Shown: positions 12,611 through 23,061 of the stretch, piece after piece
Layout: each line of letters begins with the position of its first letter
Numbering within the stretch: the stretch's first letter is position 1
Notes under the pieces: generated by a model
The model's input: the letters and a program-made list of their open reading frames with translations, nothing else
The model's database searches: none
Told to the model about the DNA's origin: nothing
Assembly (NCBI GenBank): GCA_902551895.1
Contig: CACDEU010000007.1
Span: 1 to 44,804, forward strand
Source: an uncultured Pelagibacteraceae bacterium
Lineage (GTDB): Bacteria; Pseudomonadota; Alphaproteobacteria; Pelagibacterales; Pelagibacteraceae
Direction: 5' to 3'
Length of the DNA: 44,804 nt
Translations under genes and position numbers: made by a program

Positions 12611-13234
12611 ATGAAATTAGAAAAATTATCAATTGATGGGAAAAAAGATTCTCTTGAAGTAACAGATAAAATTTTTTCTGCAAAAATCAATAAAAAATTA
12701 GTTAGTAATGTTCTGTACAAAACAAACGCTAATTATAAAGGAAGGAAAGCCAAGACAAAGCAAAAAAATGAAATTATAGGGTCAACATCTAAGATATATG
12801 CTCAAAAAGGAACCGGTAATGCAAGACACGCTAGTAGAAAAGCGCCAATATTTGTTGGCGGTGGTGTTGCTCATGGACCAAAAGGGGAATTAAAGTACAA
12901 GATAAGAAAACTTAATAAAAGTGAAAAAAAGTTAAGTATTGCTTCATTGTTAGTAGAAAAAAATAATTTAAAAAATTTAATAATTTTTAATGATTTTAAT
13001 AAAGAAATTAAAAAAACCAAAGAAATGAATAATATATTGATTAAGTTTGATGCTAAAAATTCACTAATAATATTAGATAAAAATTCAAAAGAAAAAATTG
13101 AAAAATCAATTAAAAATATACCAAATGTAAAATCTACTGATGTTAATCATTTTAGCGCATTTGATATTGTTAAATATAAAAAATTAATTTTTACCGAAAG
13201 TTCAATTAAAGAATTAGAAAAAAGGTATATATAA
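12611..13234 (+). CDS. rplD: 50S ribosomal protein L4
   Basis: 207 aa; QKGTGNARHASRKAPIFVGGGVAHGP. Confidence 0.98.
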   Translation: MKLEKLSIDGKKDSLEVTDKIFSAKINKKLVSNVLYKTNANYKGRKAKTKQKNEIIGSTSKIYAQKGTGNARHASRKAPIFVGGGVAHGPKGELKYKIRKLNKSEKKLSIASLLVEKNNLKNLIIFNDFNKEIKKTKEMNNILIKFDAKNSLIILDKNSKEKIEKSIKNIPNVKSTDVNHFSAFDIVKYKKLIFTESSIKELEKRYI

Positions 13235-13524
13235 TGAAAATCCATTTATTTGATAAAATTATTTCACCACATATTACTGAAAAATCTACTAACTTATCGG
13301 AACAAAATAAGATTATTTTTAAAGTTCCAAAAAAAGCTAATAAGAAAAATTTAAAAAAGAATATCGAAAAAATATTTAAAGTAAATGTTACAAAAATCAA
13401 TATTATTAATAAAAAAGCAAGAATTAAAACTACAAATAGAGGAAGTAAAAAAATAGATGGCTACAAAAAAGCTGTTGTAACAATTAAAAAAGGTCAGAAT
13501 ATTGATCTAACATCAGGAATATAA
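13234..13524 (+). CDS. rplW: 50S ribosomal protein L23
   Basis: 96 aa; ISPHITEKSTNLSEQNKIIFKV...VNVTKINIINKKARIK; position between L4 and L2. Confidence 0.96.
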   Translation: MKIHLFDKIISPHITEKSTNLSEQNKIIFKVPKKANKKNLKKNIEKIFKVNVTKINIINKKARIKTTNRGSKKIDGYKKAVVTIKKGQNIDLTSGI

Positions 13525-14355
13525 ATGTCTTTAAAATCATTCAAACCATACACTAAATCAACAAGAGGAACAATTTTGGTTGATAAAAGTGGGTTATGGA
13601 AAGGCAAACCTTACAAGCCACTTACATCAGTTAATAATTCAGCAAAAGGAAGAAACAATGCTGGACGTATTACATCAAGAAATCATGGGGGTGGTCATAA
13701 ACAAAAATACAGACACGTAGATTTTTATAGAAAAAAATTAAACATGAAAGCAGAAGTTGAACGATTAGAATATGACCCAAATAGATCTTGTAATATAATG
13801 TTAGTTAAATTTGAAGATGGTCAAAAATTTTATTATTTGGCTCCACAAAATATTAAAGCTGGTGATAAAATTGAAAATGGTTCAAATATTGAAATCAAAA
13901 CAGGTAATTGCTTACCACTTCAAGATATTCCAGTAGGTATAGATATTCACAATGTAGAATTACAACCAGGCGCTGGTGGAAAAATTGCTAGATCAGCAGG
14001 GACATCTGTTACTATTTCGGGCATAGACGGCAACTATTCTTTAATTAAAATGACATCAGGTGAAGTAAGAAAAATTGACTCAAGATCGTTAGCTACAATT
14101 GGTGTTCTATCAAATCCAGATCAAAAAAATATTAAAATTGGAAAAGCCGGTAGGTCTAGATGGCTAGGTAGAAGACCTCATACAAGAGGTGTAGTGAAGA
14201 ACCCAGTTGATCACCCGCATGGAGGTGGAGAAGGAAAATCAGCCGGAGGAAGACATCCAGTTTCTCCAACAGGACAGTCAGCTAAAGGACTTAAGACAAG
14301 AGATAATAAGAGAACAGATAGATTTATAGTTAGAAGAAGGAAAAAAAGAGGTTAA
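13525..14355 (+). CDS. rplB: 50S ribosomal protein L2
   Basis: 276 aa; [35 protein letters not shown]. Confidence 0.99.
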   Translation: MSLKSFKPYTKSTRGTILVDKSGLWKGKPYKPLTSVNNSAKGRNNAGRITSRNHGGGHKQKYRHVDFYRKKLNMKAEVERLEYDPNRSCNIMLVKFEDGQKFYYLAPQNIKAGDKIENGSNIEIKTGNCLPLQDIPVGIDIHNVELQPGAGGKIARSAGTSVTISGIDGNYSLIKMTSGEVRKIDSRSLATIGVLSNPDQKNIKIGKAGRSRWLGRRPHTRGVVKNPVDHPHGGGEGKSAGGRHPVSPTGQSAKGLKTRDNKRTDRFIVRRRKKRG

Positions 14356-14357
14356 TT

Positions 14358-14666
14358 ATGGCTAGATCAGTATGGAAAGGACCATTTGTTGAAGAAAGTT
14401 TGATAAAGAAGGTCGATAAACAGAAAAATGATCCAAGCAAAAAACCAATTAAGACTTGGTCAAGAAAATCAACAATTATTCCAGAATTTGTTGGAGTAAG
14501 CTTCTTAATTTACAATGGAAAAAAATTTATACCTATTACGATTTCAGAAGATATGGTTGGTCACAAGTTAGGGGAATTTGCGCCAACAAGACAATTCTTT
14601 GGGCACACACCAGCAGATAAAAAAGCTAATGCCGAAGAAGGAGAAAAGAAGGTAGAGAAAAAATAA
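14358..14666 (+). CDS. rpsS: 30S ribosomal protein S19
   Basis: 102 aa; [15 protein letters not shown]...[16 protein letters not shown]; short charged C-terminal tail. Confidence 0.98.
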   Translation: MARSVWKGPFVEESLIKKVDKQKNDPSKKPIKTWSRKSTIIPEFVGVSFLIYNGKKFIPITISEDMVGHKLGEFAPTRQFFGHTPADKKANAEEGEKKVEKK

Positions 14667-14672
14667 TTAAAA

Positions 14673-15062
14673 ATGACAAAAAAAAATAAAAATGCTGTAG
14701 AAAATAAGACCGTTAGATCAATAAATAAAAATGTAAGGTCTAGTACTAGAAAACTTAAGCCAATTTTAAAATCTATTGTAGGGAAAAAAGTTGATAGAGC
14801 AATTAGAGACTTAACATTTTCTGACAAAAGAATTTCAAAAGATGTTAAAAAAACTATTTCATCAGCTGTATCCAATGCTGAAAATAATTATCAATATGAT
14901 ATTGATAACTTGTTTATTAAAGAAGCATATTGTGGAAAGCAAGTTGTAATGAAAAGATTTAGACCAAGAGCAAAAGGAAGAGCATCTCCAATTATGAAGC
15001 CATATTCTAATTTAACAATAATATTGGCAGAAAAACAAAAAGAAAAAGTAGAAAAAAGGTAA
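14673..15062 (+). CDS. rplV: 50S ribosomal protein L22
   Basis: 129 aa; ends [32 protein letters not shown], an L22 signature. Confidence 0.97.
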   Translation: MTKKNKNAVENKTVRSINKNVRSSTRKLKPILKSIVGKKVDRAIRDLTFSDKRISKDVKKTISSAVSNAENNYQYDIDNLFIKEAYCGKQVVMKRFRPRAKGRASPIMKPYSNLTIILAEKQKEKVEKR

Positions 15063-15064
15063 CT

Positions 15065-15724
15065 ATGGGACAAAAAGTAAATCCGGTCGGTTTAAGATTA
15101 GGCATTAATAGAGGTTGGGATTCTGTTTGGTATGCAAAAAAAAAGGATTTTGGAAATTATTTAATAGAAGATTTTAAAATCAGAGAGTACATAAAAAAAA
15201 ATGTAATTAATTCTGGCGTTTCAAAAGTTATGATTGAAAGAACCTCAAAAAAATGTTTTGTAACAATATATACTTCAAGACCTGGTTTTGTAATTGGTAA
15301 AAAAGGTAGTGATATAGAAAAAATTAAAGGTAAATTATCAGCACTAACTTCAAACGAAGTTATTCTAAATATTAAAGAAGTAAAAAAACCTGAAACAAAT
15401 GGTTATTTAGTAGCTGAAAACATAGCTCAACAATTAGTTAAAAGAGTTTCTTTTCGAAGAGCCATGAAGCGTGCAATGCAATCTGCATTAAGATTAGGAG
15501 CAAAAGGAATTAAAGTTGCCGTTAGTGGAAGGTTAGGTGGTAACGAAATAGCAAGAACTGAATGGTTACGTGAAGGAAGTATACCTTCTCATACACTAAG
15601 AGCAGATATAGATTATGCTGAGTCAGAAGCACTAACAACATATGGAATTATAGGTGTTAAAGTTTGGATTTATAAAGGTGAAATTTTTACAAGGGAGTTT
15701 AGTCAAGAGACAAATAAAAAATAA
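15065..15724 (+). CDS. rpsC: 30S ribosomal protein S3
   Basis: 219 aa; [41 protein letters not shown]. Confidence 0.99.
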   Translation: MGQKVNPVGLRLGINRGWDSVWYAKKKDFGNYLIEDFKIREYIKKNVINSGVSKVMIERTSKKCFVTIYTSRPGFVIGKKGSDIEKIKGKLSALTSNEVILNIKEVKKPETNGYLVAENIAQQLVKRVSFRRAMKRAMQSALRLGAKGIKVAVSGRLGGNEIARTEWLREGSIPSHTLRADIDYAESEALTTYGIIGVKVWIYKGEIFTREFSQETNKK

Positions 15725-15726
15725 TT

Positions 15727-16134
15727 ATGCTACAACCTACTAGAACAAAATTTAGAAAAGCCCATAAAGGAAGAATACATGGACATGCATCAAGATGTAA
15801 TTTGATGAATTATGGCTCGTATGGTTTAAAAGCTATGGAGCCAGAAAGAGTAATTGGTAAACAGATAGAAGCGGCAAGGGTTGCATTAACAAGACACATG
15901 AAAAGACAAGGAAGAGTCTGGACTAGAATGTTTCCAAATATTCCAGTATCAAAAAAACCAACTGAAGTTAGAATGGGAAAAGGAAAAGGATCACCTGAAT
16001 TTTGGGCATGCAGAGTTAAGCCTGGCAGAATACTTTTTGAAGTTGATGGTGTTTCCGAAGACGTGGCAAAAGAAGCTTTATACAAAGCATCAGCTAAATT
16101 ACCTATTAAATGTAAATTTATTAAGAGAATATAA
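15727..16134 (+). CDS. rplP: 50S ribosomal protein L16
   Basis: 135 aa; [19 protein letters not shown]...[18 protein letters not shown]. Confidence 0.98.
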   Translation: MLQPTRTKFRKAHKGRIHGHASRCNLMNYGSYGLKAMEPERVIGKQIEAARVALTRHMKRQGRVWTRMFPNIPVSKKPTEVRMGKGKGSPEFWACRVKPGRILFEVDGVSEDVAKEALYKASAKLPIKCKFIKRI

Positions 16135-16325
16135 TGAAAAAAAAAGAAATAAAAAAATTAACAAAATTAGAAATAACAAAAAATTTAGATAAATTAAAAA
16201 AGGATTTATTTAATTTTAGATTTCAAAAAATTAATGGACAAATAAAAAGCCCTGCAAAAGTTAATGAAACAAGAAAATCGATAGCAAGATTAAAAACAAT
16301 GTTAGGAAATAAGCAAAATGCCTAA
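16134..16325 (+). CDS. rpmC: 50S ribosomal protein L29
   Basis: 63 aa; [33 protein letters not shown]. Confidence 0.95.
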   Translation: MKKKEIKKLTKLEITKNLDKLKKDLFNFRFQKINGQIKSPAKVNETRKSIARLKTMLGNKQNA

Positions 16326-16554
16326 AAAAATATTAAAAGGAATAGTAGTAAGCGACAAACCAAATAAAACTATAACAGTATCTGTTGAAAGAAAATATCA
16401 ACATCCTGTTTTAAAAAAAGTAATAAAATCTAAAAAAAAATATAGTGTTCATGACGAAGAAAATAAATATAAAAATGGAGACAAAGTTTCGATTATAGAA
16501 TGCAAACCATACTCTAAAACGAAAAAATTTGAGGTTCTAGGAGATACAAAATGA
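16318..16554 (+). CDS. rpsQ: 30S ribosomal protein S17
   Basis: 78 aa; [42 protein letters not shown]; overlaps rpmC end by 8 nt. Confidence 0.97.
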   Translation: MPKKILKGIVVSDKPNKTITVSVERKYQHPVLKKVIKSKKKYSVHDEENKYKNGDKVSIIECKPYSKTKKFEVLGDTK

Positions 16555-16919
16555 TACAAGTTCAAACAGAATTATTAGTTGCTGATAATACAGGTGCAAA
16601 AAGAATAGAGTGCATAAAGGTTCTTGGTGGTTCTAAAAGAAGATACGCAAGCATAGGTGACACTATTGTTGTCGCTGTAAAAGAAGCCATACCAAAAGGA
16701 AAAGTAAAAAAAGGTGCTGTGCATAAGGCCGTGGTGGTAAGAGTGAAAAAAGGAATACATAGAAACGATGGATCAAAAGTTAAATTTGATAACAATGCTG
16801 CAGTATTAACAGATGATAAAGGTGAACCTATTGGAACGAGAATTTTTGGCCCTGTAACGAGAGAGCTTAGAACAAGAGGACAAATGAAAATAATTTCGCT
16901 AGCTCCGGAGGTACTATAA
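16551..16919 (+). CDS. rplN: 50S ribosomal protein L14
   Basis: 122 aa; [31 protein letters not shown] overlap with rpsQ. Confidence 0.99.
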   Translation: MIQVQTELLVADNTGAKRIECIKVLGGSKRRYASIGDTIVVAVKEAIPKGKVKKGAVHKAVVVRVKKGIHRNDGSKVKFDNNAAVLTDDKGEPIGTRIFGPVTRELRTRGQMKIISLAPEVL

Positions 16920-16921
16920 TT

Positions 16922-17167
16922 ATGATTAAAAAAGGAGATAAAGTAAAAATTTTGTCTGGTAAAGATAAAAAAAAAGATGGTGAAGTAATAGAAATAGATA
17001 GACAGAATAATCGTGCAAAAGTTAAAGGAATAAATATTGTCAAAAAACATGTTAAAGCAACCAAAGAAAAAAAGGGCGGAATAATATCTAAAGAAAACTT
17101 TATAAATATTTCAAATTTATCAATTTTTGATAAAAAAAAAGTTAAAACAAAAGAAGTGAAAAAATAA
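16922..17167 (+). CDS. rplX: 50S ribosomal protein L24
   Basis: 81 aa; [46 protein letters not shown] upstream. Confidence 0.97.
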   Translation: MIKKGDKVKILSGKDKKKDGEVIEIDRQNNRAKVKGINIVKKHVKATKEKKGGIISKENFINISNLSIFDKKKVKTKEVKK

Positions 17168-17169
17168 AA

Positions 17170-17721
17170 ATGTCTAGATTAAAAGAAATTTTTACAAAAG
17201 AAATTAAGCCAAATTTAAAAAAAGAATTTGGATATAAAAACCATTTTATGGTGCCACAAATTCAAAAAATAGTATTAAATATGGGTTTAGGTTTAGATGG
17301 AAATGATGCAAAAATACTTAAATCTAGTCAGGAAGATTTAGCAGCAATAACAGGTCAAAAACCCGTAATAACAAAATTTAAAAAATCTATTTCAAACTTT
17401 AAAACGAGGAAAAATACTAACTCAGGATTAAAAGTTACTTTAAGAAAAAATAAAATGTACGAGTTTATTGATAGGCTTGTAAATATAGCTTTACCAAGAA
17501 TTAAAGATTTTAGAGGTCTTTCACCAAAAGGGTTTGATAAATTTGGAAATTATACATTTGGTGTTAAAGAGCATATAATTTTTCCAGAAGTTAACTTTGA
17601 TAAAGTTGAAAAAATTAGAGGCCTAGACATTACAATAGTTATTAAAGCAATAAAAAAAGAAGATAGTTTTAGTTTATTAAAAAAACTAAATTTTCCGTTT
17701 AGAGATATGAGGAGTAATTAA
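17170..17721 (+). CDS. rplE: 50S ribosomal protein L5
   Basis: 183 aa; [30 protein letters not shown]. Confidence 0.98.
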   Translation: MSRLKEIFTKEIKPNLKKEFGYKNHFMVPQIQKIVLNMGLGLDGNDAKILKSSQEDLAAITGQKPVITKFKKSISNFKTRKNTNSGLKVTLRKNKMYEFIDRLVNIALPRIKDFRGLSPKGFDKFGNYTFGVKEHIIFPEVNFDKVEKIRGLDITIVIKAIKKEDSFSLLKKLNFPFRDMRSN

Positions 17722-17723
17722 AA

Positions 17724-18029
17724 ATGGCAAAGTTAAGCTCGATAAATAAAAATAATAGACGAATAAAGTTATCAAATAAATTTTATCAAAAAAGAAAAAA
17801 ATTGAAAAAAATTATAATGGATAAAAAATTGTCTCTAGAAGAAAGATTCAAAGCTCAACAAAAACTTTCAAAATTGCCAAGAAATTCAGCTAAAATTAGA
17901 GTGAGAAACAGATGTCAAATTACTGGCAGACCTCATGGAGTTTACAGGAAATTAAAAATTTCAAGAATTGCGTTACGAAAATTAGGTCTTGAAGGAAAAA
18001 TACCTGGAATGGTTAAATCAAGTTGGTAG
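17724..18029 (+). CDS. rpsN: 30S ribosomal protein S14 (zinc-independent form)
   Basis: 101 aa; [27 protein letters not shown]; only one Cys, so not the zinc-binding type. Confidence 0.98.
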   Translation: MAKLSSINKNNRRIKLSNKFYQKRKKLKKIIMDKKLSLEERFKAQQKLSKLPRNSAKIRVRNRCQITGRPHGVYRKLKISRIALRKLGLEGKIPGMVKSSW

Positions 18030-18039
18030 AAAGGAAATT

Positions 18040-18435
18040 ATGAGTTTAAATGACCCGATAGGTGATATGTTAGCTAGAATAAAAAATTCTCAGTTAAGAA
18101 ATCATAAAAAAGTAGAATTACCTTCTTCAAATTTTAAGATAAAAATAGCCGAAGTTCTCAAAAATGAAGGTTATATAAATAACTTTGAAGTTTCTTCAGA
18201 TAAAAATAAATTTAAATTAGAAATTGAATTAAAATATAATTATGGAACACCGGTAATTAGCTCAATTCAAAGAGTTTCAAAGCCTGGAAGAAGAATTTTT
18301 TCTAGTGCGGAAAGTTTGCCAAAAATTAACAATGGCCTAGGTATTGCTATTGTATCAACTCCCAAAGGAGTAATGACTGATATAGATGCAAGAAAGCAAA
18401 AAATAGGTGGAGAAATTATTTGTAAGGTATTTTAA
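18040..18435 (+). CDS. rpsH: 30S ribosomal protein S8
   Basis: MSLNDPIGDMLARIKN...; the ORF-track start at 17989 overlaps rpsN; the ATG at 18040 has AAAGGAA upstream and matches the S8 N-terminus. Confidence 0.97.
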   Translation: MSLNDPIGDMLARIKNSQLRNHKKVELPSSNFKIKIAEVLKNEGYINNFEVSSDKNKFKLEIELKYNYGTPVISSIQRVSKPGRRIFSSAESLPKINNGLGIAIVSTPKGVMTDIDARKQKIGGEIICKVF

Positions 18436-18974
18436 TGTCGAAAATAGGAAAAATTAATATTGCAATCCCAGAAAAAGTAAAAGTTGCGTTAACTGGCAGC
18501 CTTTTGAATGTTGAAGGACCTATGGGTAAGAAATCATTAAATATAGATACAAACATGTTTGAGCTTAAAATTGATGAAGGAAAATCAGTTTCAATAAAAC
18601 CAAAGAGTTTAAACCAAGATACCAAACGTTTGTGGGGCATGAATAGAAGCTTGTTAAATAATGCAATTATAGGAACCAGTAAGGGATATTCCAAAACACT
18701 TGAGCTATCCGGTGTCGGTTACAGAGCCTCATTAAAAGGGAAACAATTAAGTATGCAATTAGGTTTTAGTCATGATGTTAATTTTGATATCCCTGATAGT
18801 GTAAAAATAACTGTAGAAAAACAAACAATTGTAAAAATAAATGGAAGCGATAAGCAGGAAGTGGGAATGATAGCATCTAAAATAAAGTCTTTCAGACCAC
18901 CTGAGCCATATAAAGGAAAAGGAATTAAGGAACAGGGACAATATATATTAAGAAAAGAAGGTAAAAAGAAATAA
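18435..18974 (+). CDS. rplF: 50S ribosomal protein L6
   Basis: 179 aa; [34 protein letters not shown]. Confidence 0.98.
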   Translation: MSKIGKINIAIPEKVKVALTGSLLNVEGPMGKKSLNIDTNMFELKIDEGKSVSIKPKSLNQDTKRLWGMNRSLLNNAIIGTSKGYSKTLELSGVGYRASLKGKQLSMQLGFSHDVNFDIPDSVKITVEKQTIVKINGSDKQEVGMIASKIKSFRPPEPYKGKGIKEQGQYILRKEGKKK

Positions 18975-19330
18975 TGAAACTAACAACTAAAGAAAGAAAA
19001 AAATTTCGTATTAGAGGCAATCTAAAAAAAGTATCTAAACCTGGAAGATTTAGACTTAGTGTTTCTAGATCATCAAAAAATATAAGTGCGCAAATTATTG
19101 ACGATAATAAAAATATTACTATTTTATCAGCTTCTTCAAAAGATAAAACTATTAAAATTCTTGATAAAAAAAACAAAACCGAATTATCAAAAGTTGTTGC
19201 TGAAAATTTAGCCAAAAAAGCAATGGAAAAAAAAATAACCAAAATCTACTTTGATAGAGGATTGTACAAATACCATGGTAGAGTAAAAGAATTTGCTGAA
19301 ACCCTAAGAAAAAATGGAATGGAATTTTAG
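18974..19330 (+). CDS. rplR: 50S ribosomal protein L18
   Basis: 118 aa; [20 protein letters not shown]...[27 protein letters not shown]. Confidence 0.97.
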   Translation: MKLTTKERKKFRIRGNLKKVSKPGRFRLSVSRSSKNISAQIIDDNKNITILSASSKDKTIKILDKKNKTELSKVVAENLAKKAMEKKITKIYFDRGLYKYHGRVKEFAETLRKNGMEF

Positions 19331-19333
19331 ATT

Positions 19334-19843
19334 ATGGAAAAAAATGAAAAAAATAACGAATATTTAGAAAAGTTAGTTCATATAAATCGAATTACAAAAG
19401 TAGTTAAAGGTGGAAGAAGATTTGGATTTTCAGCTTTAGTAGTAGTTGGCAACCAAAATGGTAAGATTGGAATTGCTCACGCTAAAGCTAAGCAAGTTCC
19501 GGACGCAATAAAAAAAGCAAATGAACTTGCAAGAAGAAAGTTGATTCATATACCGTTAAGAGAAGGTAGAACAATACATCATGACATTTTTGGAAAAGAT
19601 GGTGCAGGAAAAATTAAATTAAGAGCAGCACCAAAAGGTACAGGAATAATTGCAGGAGGACCAGTAAGGGCCGTATGTGAGGTCTTAGGAATTAAAGATA
19701 TAGTAGCTAAATCTTTAGGAACAGCTAACCCACACAATGTAATAAGAGCATGCATAAAAGCACTTTTAAAGCAAAATTCTCCAAAAAATATTTCAATGCT
19801 AAGAAATAAAAAAATATCAGAAATAATTGAAAAACGAGGATAA
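19334..19843 (+). CDS. rpsE: 30S ribosomal protein S5
   Basis: 169 aa; [39 protein letters not shown]. Confidence 0.98.
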   Translation: MEKNEKNNEYLEKLVHINRITKVVKGGRRFGFSALVVVGNQNGKIGIAHAKAKQVPDAIKKANELARRKLIHIPLREGRTIHHDIFGKDGAGKIKLRAAPKGTGIIAGGPVRAVCEVLGIKDIVAKSLGTANPHNVIRACIKALLKQNSPKNISMLRNKKISEIIEKRG

Positions 19844-20301
19844 TGACAAATTTGAACTCAACAGTAAAAGTAAAGTATAAAAAAATGAGAGTAGGGCGTG
19901 GAATTGGCTCGGGAAAAGGAAAAACATCTGGTAGAGGTGTTAAAGGGCAAAAATCTAGAAGTGGTGTAGCCATAAAAAGTTTTGAAGGAGGTCAAATGCC
20001 TTTATATAGAAGACTACCAAAAAGAGGCTTTAATCCTATAAAGAAAGAAAAAATTGCTATTTTAAATTTAAACAAAATTCAAAACCTAATTGAAGCAAAA
20101 AAAATAAATAAAGATACTCAAGTTAATATTGATTTTTTAAAAAAAAATAGAATTATAAATAAATCATATAATAAAGTTAAAATACTTGGTTCAGGTGAAA
20201 TAAAGGATAAGATTAACTTAAGTGCAGACTTCATATCTAAATCAGCTAAAATTAAGTTAGAAAAAGCTGGCGGTACTATTAATCTAAAACAAAAAAATTA
20301 A
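19843..20301 (+). CDS. rplO: 50S ribosomal protein L15
   Basis: 152 aa; RVGRGIGSGKGKTSGRGVKGQKSRSG...FEGGQMPLYRRLPKRGF. Confidence 0.97.
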   Translation: MTNLNSTVKVKYKKMRVGRGIGSGKGKTSGRGVKGQKSRSGVAIKSFEGGQMPLYRRLPKRGFNPIKKEKIAILNLNKIQNLIEAKKINKDTQVNIDFLKKNRIINKSYNKVKILGSGEIKDKINLSADFISKSAKIKLEKAGGTINLKQKN

Positions 20302-20307
20302 ATTAAT

Positions 20308-21588
20308 ATGAGTGACTCCTCTCAGTCTCACGATTTAAGAAATAGAATTTTTTTTACTTTATTTATTTTATCGGTTTACAGATTTGGTACTTTTGTCCCT
20401 ATACCTGGAATTGATCCTGAACAACTTCAAATTATGATGCAAGGTAATCAAAAAGGATTACTTGGAATGTTTAATGTCTTTGCTGGTGGTGCAGTAAGTA
20501 GAATGGCAATTTTTGCTCTGGGAATAATGCCTTATATTTCATCATCAATTATTGTTCAATTGCTTACAGGAGTATCAGATTATTTTAAAAACCTTAAAAG
20601 CCAAGGTGAAATTGGTAGACAAAAAATTACTCAAATAACCAGATATGGAACTGTATTGCTAGCCACAGTTCAAGGATATGGATTGGCCGTTGGATTAGAA
20701 TCATCTGCAAATTTAGTAATTAATCCTGGTATGTTTTTTAAAATTACTACTGTTACAACGATAGTCGCAGGAACAATGTTTCTAATGTGGCTTGGCGAAC
20801 AAATTACACAAAGGGGTATTGGAAATGGAATATCACTAATTATTTTTTCTGGAATAGTAGCTGAAATTCCTAGAGCACTAGTTACTACTTTCGAACTAGG
20901 AAGAACTGGTGCAATTTCTACAGCAATGATAATTTTTATTTTTATTTTATTAGTAGCTACAATTATGTTTATCGTTTTCATGGAAAGAGCATTGAGAAAA
21001 ATTTTAATAAATTACCCTAAAAGACAAATGGGCAATAAAGTTTACGGTGGGGATTCTTCTCACTTACCTTTAAAAATAAATTCAGCAGGAGTAATTCCGG
21101 CAATATTTGCATCAGCACTTTTATTATTACCAGTTACATTTTCAAACTTTAATGTTTCACAAAATGAAACTTTTCAGACTATTGCCTCTTTCTTTTCACA
21201 AGGTCAGCCTCTTTATATGATTTTATATGCATCTGGAATAATCTTTTTTACTTTTTTTTATACATCAATAACTTTTAATCCTAATGAAACCGCGGAAAAT
21301 TTAAGAAAATATGGTGGATTTATTCCGGGAATTAGACCTGGTGAAAGTACTGCGTTATACATTGATAATATATTAACAAAATTAACTACTATTGGTGCTC
21401 TTTATTTAACTCTAGTTTGTTTAATGCCAGAATTTTTGATTGCAAATTATCCAATACCATTTTATTTAGGAGGAGCCTCAGTATTAATTGTGGTAGTAGT
21501 TGCTATTGATACTGTTACACAAATTCAGACACGATTAATGAGCTCTCAATACGAACAATTGATTAAAAAAACTAAATTTGGAAGATAA
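20308..21588 (+). CDS. secY: Preprotein translocase subunit SecY
   Basis: 426 aa; FVPIPGIDPEQL, LGIMPYISSSIIVQLL, GGFIPGIRPGEST. Confidence 0.99.
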   Translation: MSDSSQSHDLRNRIFFTLFILSVYRFGTFVPIPGIDPEQLQIMMQGNQKGLLGMFNVFAGGAVSRMAIFALGIMPYISSSIIVQLLTGVSDYFKNLKSQGEIGRQKITQITRYGTVLLATVQGYGLAVGLESSANLVINPGMFFKITTVTTIVAGTMFLMWLGEQITQRGIGNGISLIIFSGIVAEIPRALVTTFELGRTGAISTAMIIFIFILLVATIMFIVFMERALRKILINYPKRQMGNKVYGGDSSHLPLKINSAGVIPAIFASALLLLPVTFSNFNVSQNETFQTIASFFSQGQPLYMILYASGIIFFTFFYTSITFNPNETAENLRKYGGFIPGIRPGESTALYIDNILTKLTTIGALYLTLVCLMPEFLIANYPIPFYLGGASVLIVVVVAIDTVTQIQTRLMSSQYEQLIKKTKFGR

Positions 21589-21593
21589 ATTAG

Positions 21594-22157
21594 GTGAATG
21601 TAGTAATCTTTGGACCACCAGGTGCTGGAAAAGGAACTCAAGCTCAGAATATTGCGAAAAAATTTGATCTTCTTCAACTTTCAACTGGCGATCTTCTCAG
21701 AAATGAAATTAAAAACAAATCTGAAATTGGTAAAGAAATTGATGAAATAATTTCCAAAGGTGATTTCGCTACTGATGATATAGTTAATAAGCTAATAGCA
21801 AATATTATATTTGATCCTAAAAAAAAAAATAAATTAATATTTGATGGTTACCCAAGATCATTAAGCCAGGCTAAGAATTTAAATGTATTATTGAAAAATT
21901 CAAATCAAAAAATAGATTTTATTTTTTTTCTTAATGTAAAAAAGGATACAATAATAAAAAGAATAGAGAGAAGAAAAATTTTAGAAAAAAGATCAGACGA
22001 TGACTTAAATACTATTCTTAAAAGATATGATAATTATATGGAAACAACTAGACCCGTTTTAGATTTCTATTCTAAAAATCCAAATTTTTATGAAATTGAT
22101 GGAAGTGAAAAAATCGAAGTAATTTCAAGCAAAATTGAGCAAATTATAACTTTATAA
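21594..22157 (+). CDS. adk: Adenylate kinase (GTG start)
   Basis: 187 aa; MNVVIFGPPGAGKGTQAQ; GTG at 21594-21596; standard position between secY and rpsM. Confidence 0.97.
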   Translation: MNVVIFGPPGAGKGTQAQNIAKKFDLLQLSTGDLLRNEIKNKSEIGKEIDEIISKGDFATDDIVNKLIANIIFDPKKKNKLIFDGYPRSLSQAKNLNVLLKNSNQKIDFIFFLNVKKDTIIKRIERRKILEKRSDDDLNTILKRYDNYMETTRPVLDFYSKNPNFYEIDGSEKIEVISSKIEQIITL

Positions 22158-22161
22158 TACA

Positions 22162-22189
22162 TTGACATTAAAACAACTTCTTATATAAA
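22162..22189 (+). promoter_or_regulatory. Putative sigma70-type promoter for the alpha operon (TTGACA - 16 bp - TATAAA)
   Basis: TTGACA 22162-22167 and TATAAA 22184-22189 in the adk-rpsM gap, 23 nt before the rpsM ATG. Confidence 0.65.
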
Positions 22190-22212
22190 AGGCTAAATTT
22201 TATCACAATATT

Positions 22213-22596
22213 ATGGCTCGAATAGCAGGTGTAAACATCCCTCAAAATAAGTTAGTTCAAGTAGGTCTGACCTATATATATGGTATTGGTGATAAATATT
22301 CAGACCAAATCTGTAATGCTTTAGAAATAGAAAAATCTACAAGAGTTAATCAACTTACTGATGATCAAATTTTAAAAATAAGAGAATATATTGATAAAAA
22401 TTTTACAGTGGAAGGTGATTTAAGAAGAGAAAATTCTTTAAGTATAAAAAGATTAATCGATTTAGCTTCTTACAGAGGATCAAGACATAGAAAAAAACTT
22501 CCAGTTCGTGGACAAAGAACAAGATGTAACGCAAGAACAAGAAAAGGCAAAGCAATTGCAATTGCAGGAAAAAAATTAACTCCTCTAAAAAAATAA
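22213..22596 (+). CDS. rpsM: 30S ribosomal protein S13
   Basis: 127 aa; [37 protein letters not shown]. Confidence 0.99.
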   Translation: MARIAGVNIPQNKLVQVGLTYIYGIGDKYSDQICNALEIEKSTRVNQLTDDQILKIREYIDKNFTVEGDLRRENSLSIKRLIDLASYRGSRHRKKLPVRGQRTRCNARTRKGKAIAIAGKKLTPLKK

Positions 22597-22608
22597 ATTT
22601 TTTATATA

Positions 22609-23061
22609 ATGAATAAAGAAAATAAAATTAAAACTGAACAAAAAAAAGACGAAGTTGAAAAAGTTAAAACAATTAAAAAAAGCTCATATTCAAAAAAAAA
22701 GAAAGCAAAAAAAAATATATTAAATGGAGTTGCATATGTTCAATCAACATTTAATAATACTATTGTTTCAATAGCAGATAACTATGGAAATGTTATTTCT
22801 TGGGCGTCCGCAGGTCAAAAAGGATTTAAGGGATCAAGAAAATCAACTCCTTATGCAGCCCAGGTTGCTGCTGATGCAGCCGCGGCTAAAGCTTTAGAAG
22901 TTGGAATGAGAACTTTGTCAGTTGAAGTAAAAGGTCCAGGTTCTGGAAGAGAAACTGCCTTAAGAGCTTTACAAGCAAGAGGTTTTAAAATTATTTCTAT
23001 TAAAGATACAACACCAATGCCACATAACGGAACTAGGCCACCAAAGAAAAGGAGAGTTTAA
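22609..23061 (+). CDS. rpsK: 30S ribosomal protein S11 with Lys-rich N-terminal extension
   Basis: 150 aa; [46 protein letters not shown]. Confidence 0.98.
   Translation: MNKENKIKTEQKKDEVEKVKTIKKSSYSKKKKAKKNILNGVAYVQSTFNNTIVSIADNYGNVISWASAGQKGFKGSRKSTPYAAQVAADAAAAKALEVGMRTLSVEVKGPGSGRETALRALQARGFKIISIKDTTPMPHNGTRPPKKRRV

Noticed and set aside
12950-13100. Runs of A and AAAT-type repeats in rplD and nearby genes as possible simple repeats
   Set aside because: They encode Lys/Asn/Ile-rich segments in a very AT-rich genome; no regular unit or copy number.
16562-17050. Antisense ORFs over rplN/rplX (162, 65 and 61 aa)
   Set aside because: Overlap conserved ribosomal genes; compositionally biased translations (Phe/Tyr/Ser-rich) with no family signature.
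17989-18039. ORF-track N-terminal extension of S8 ([17 protein letters not shown])
   Set aside because: Overlaps the rpsN end and precedes a good RBS and the standard S8 start at 18040.
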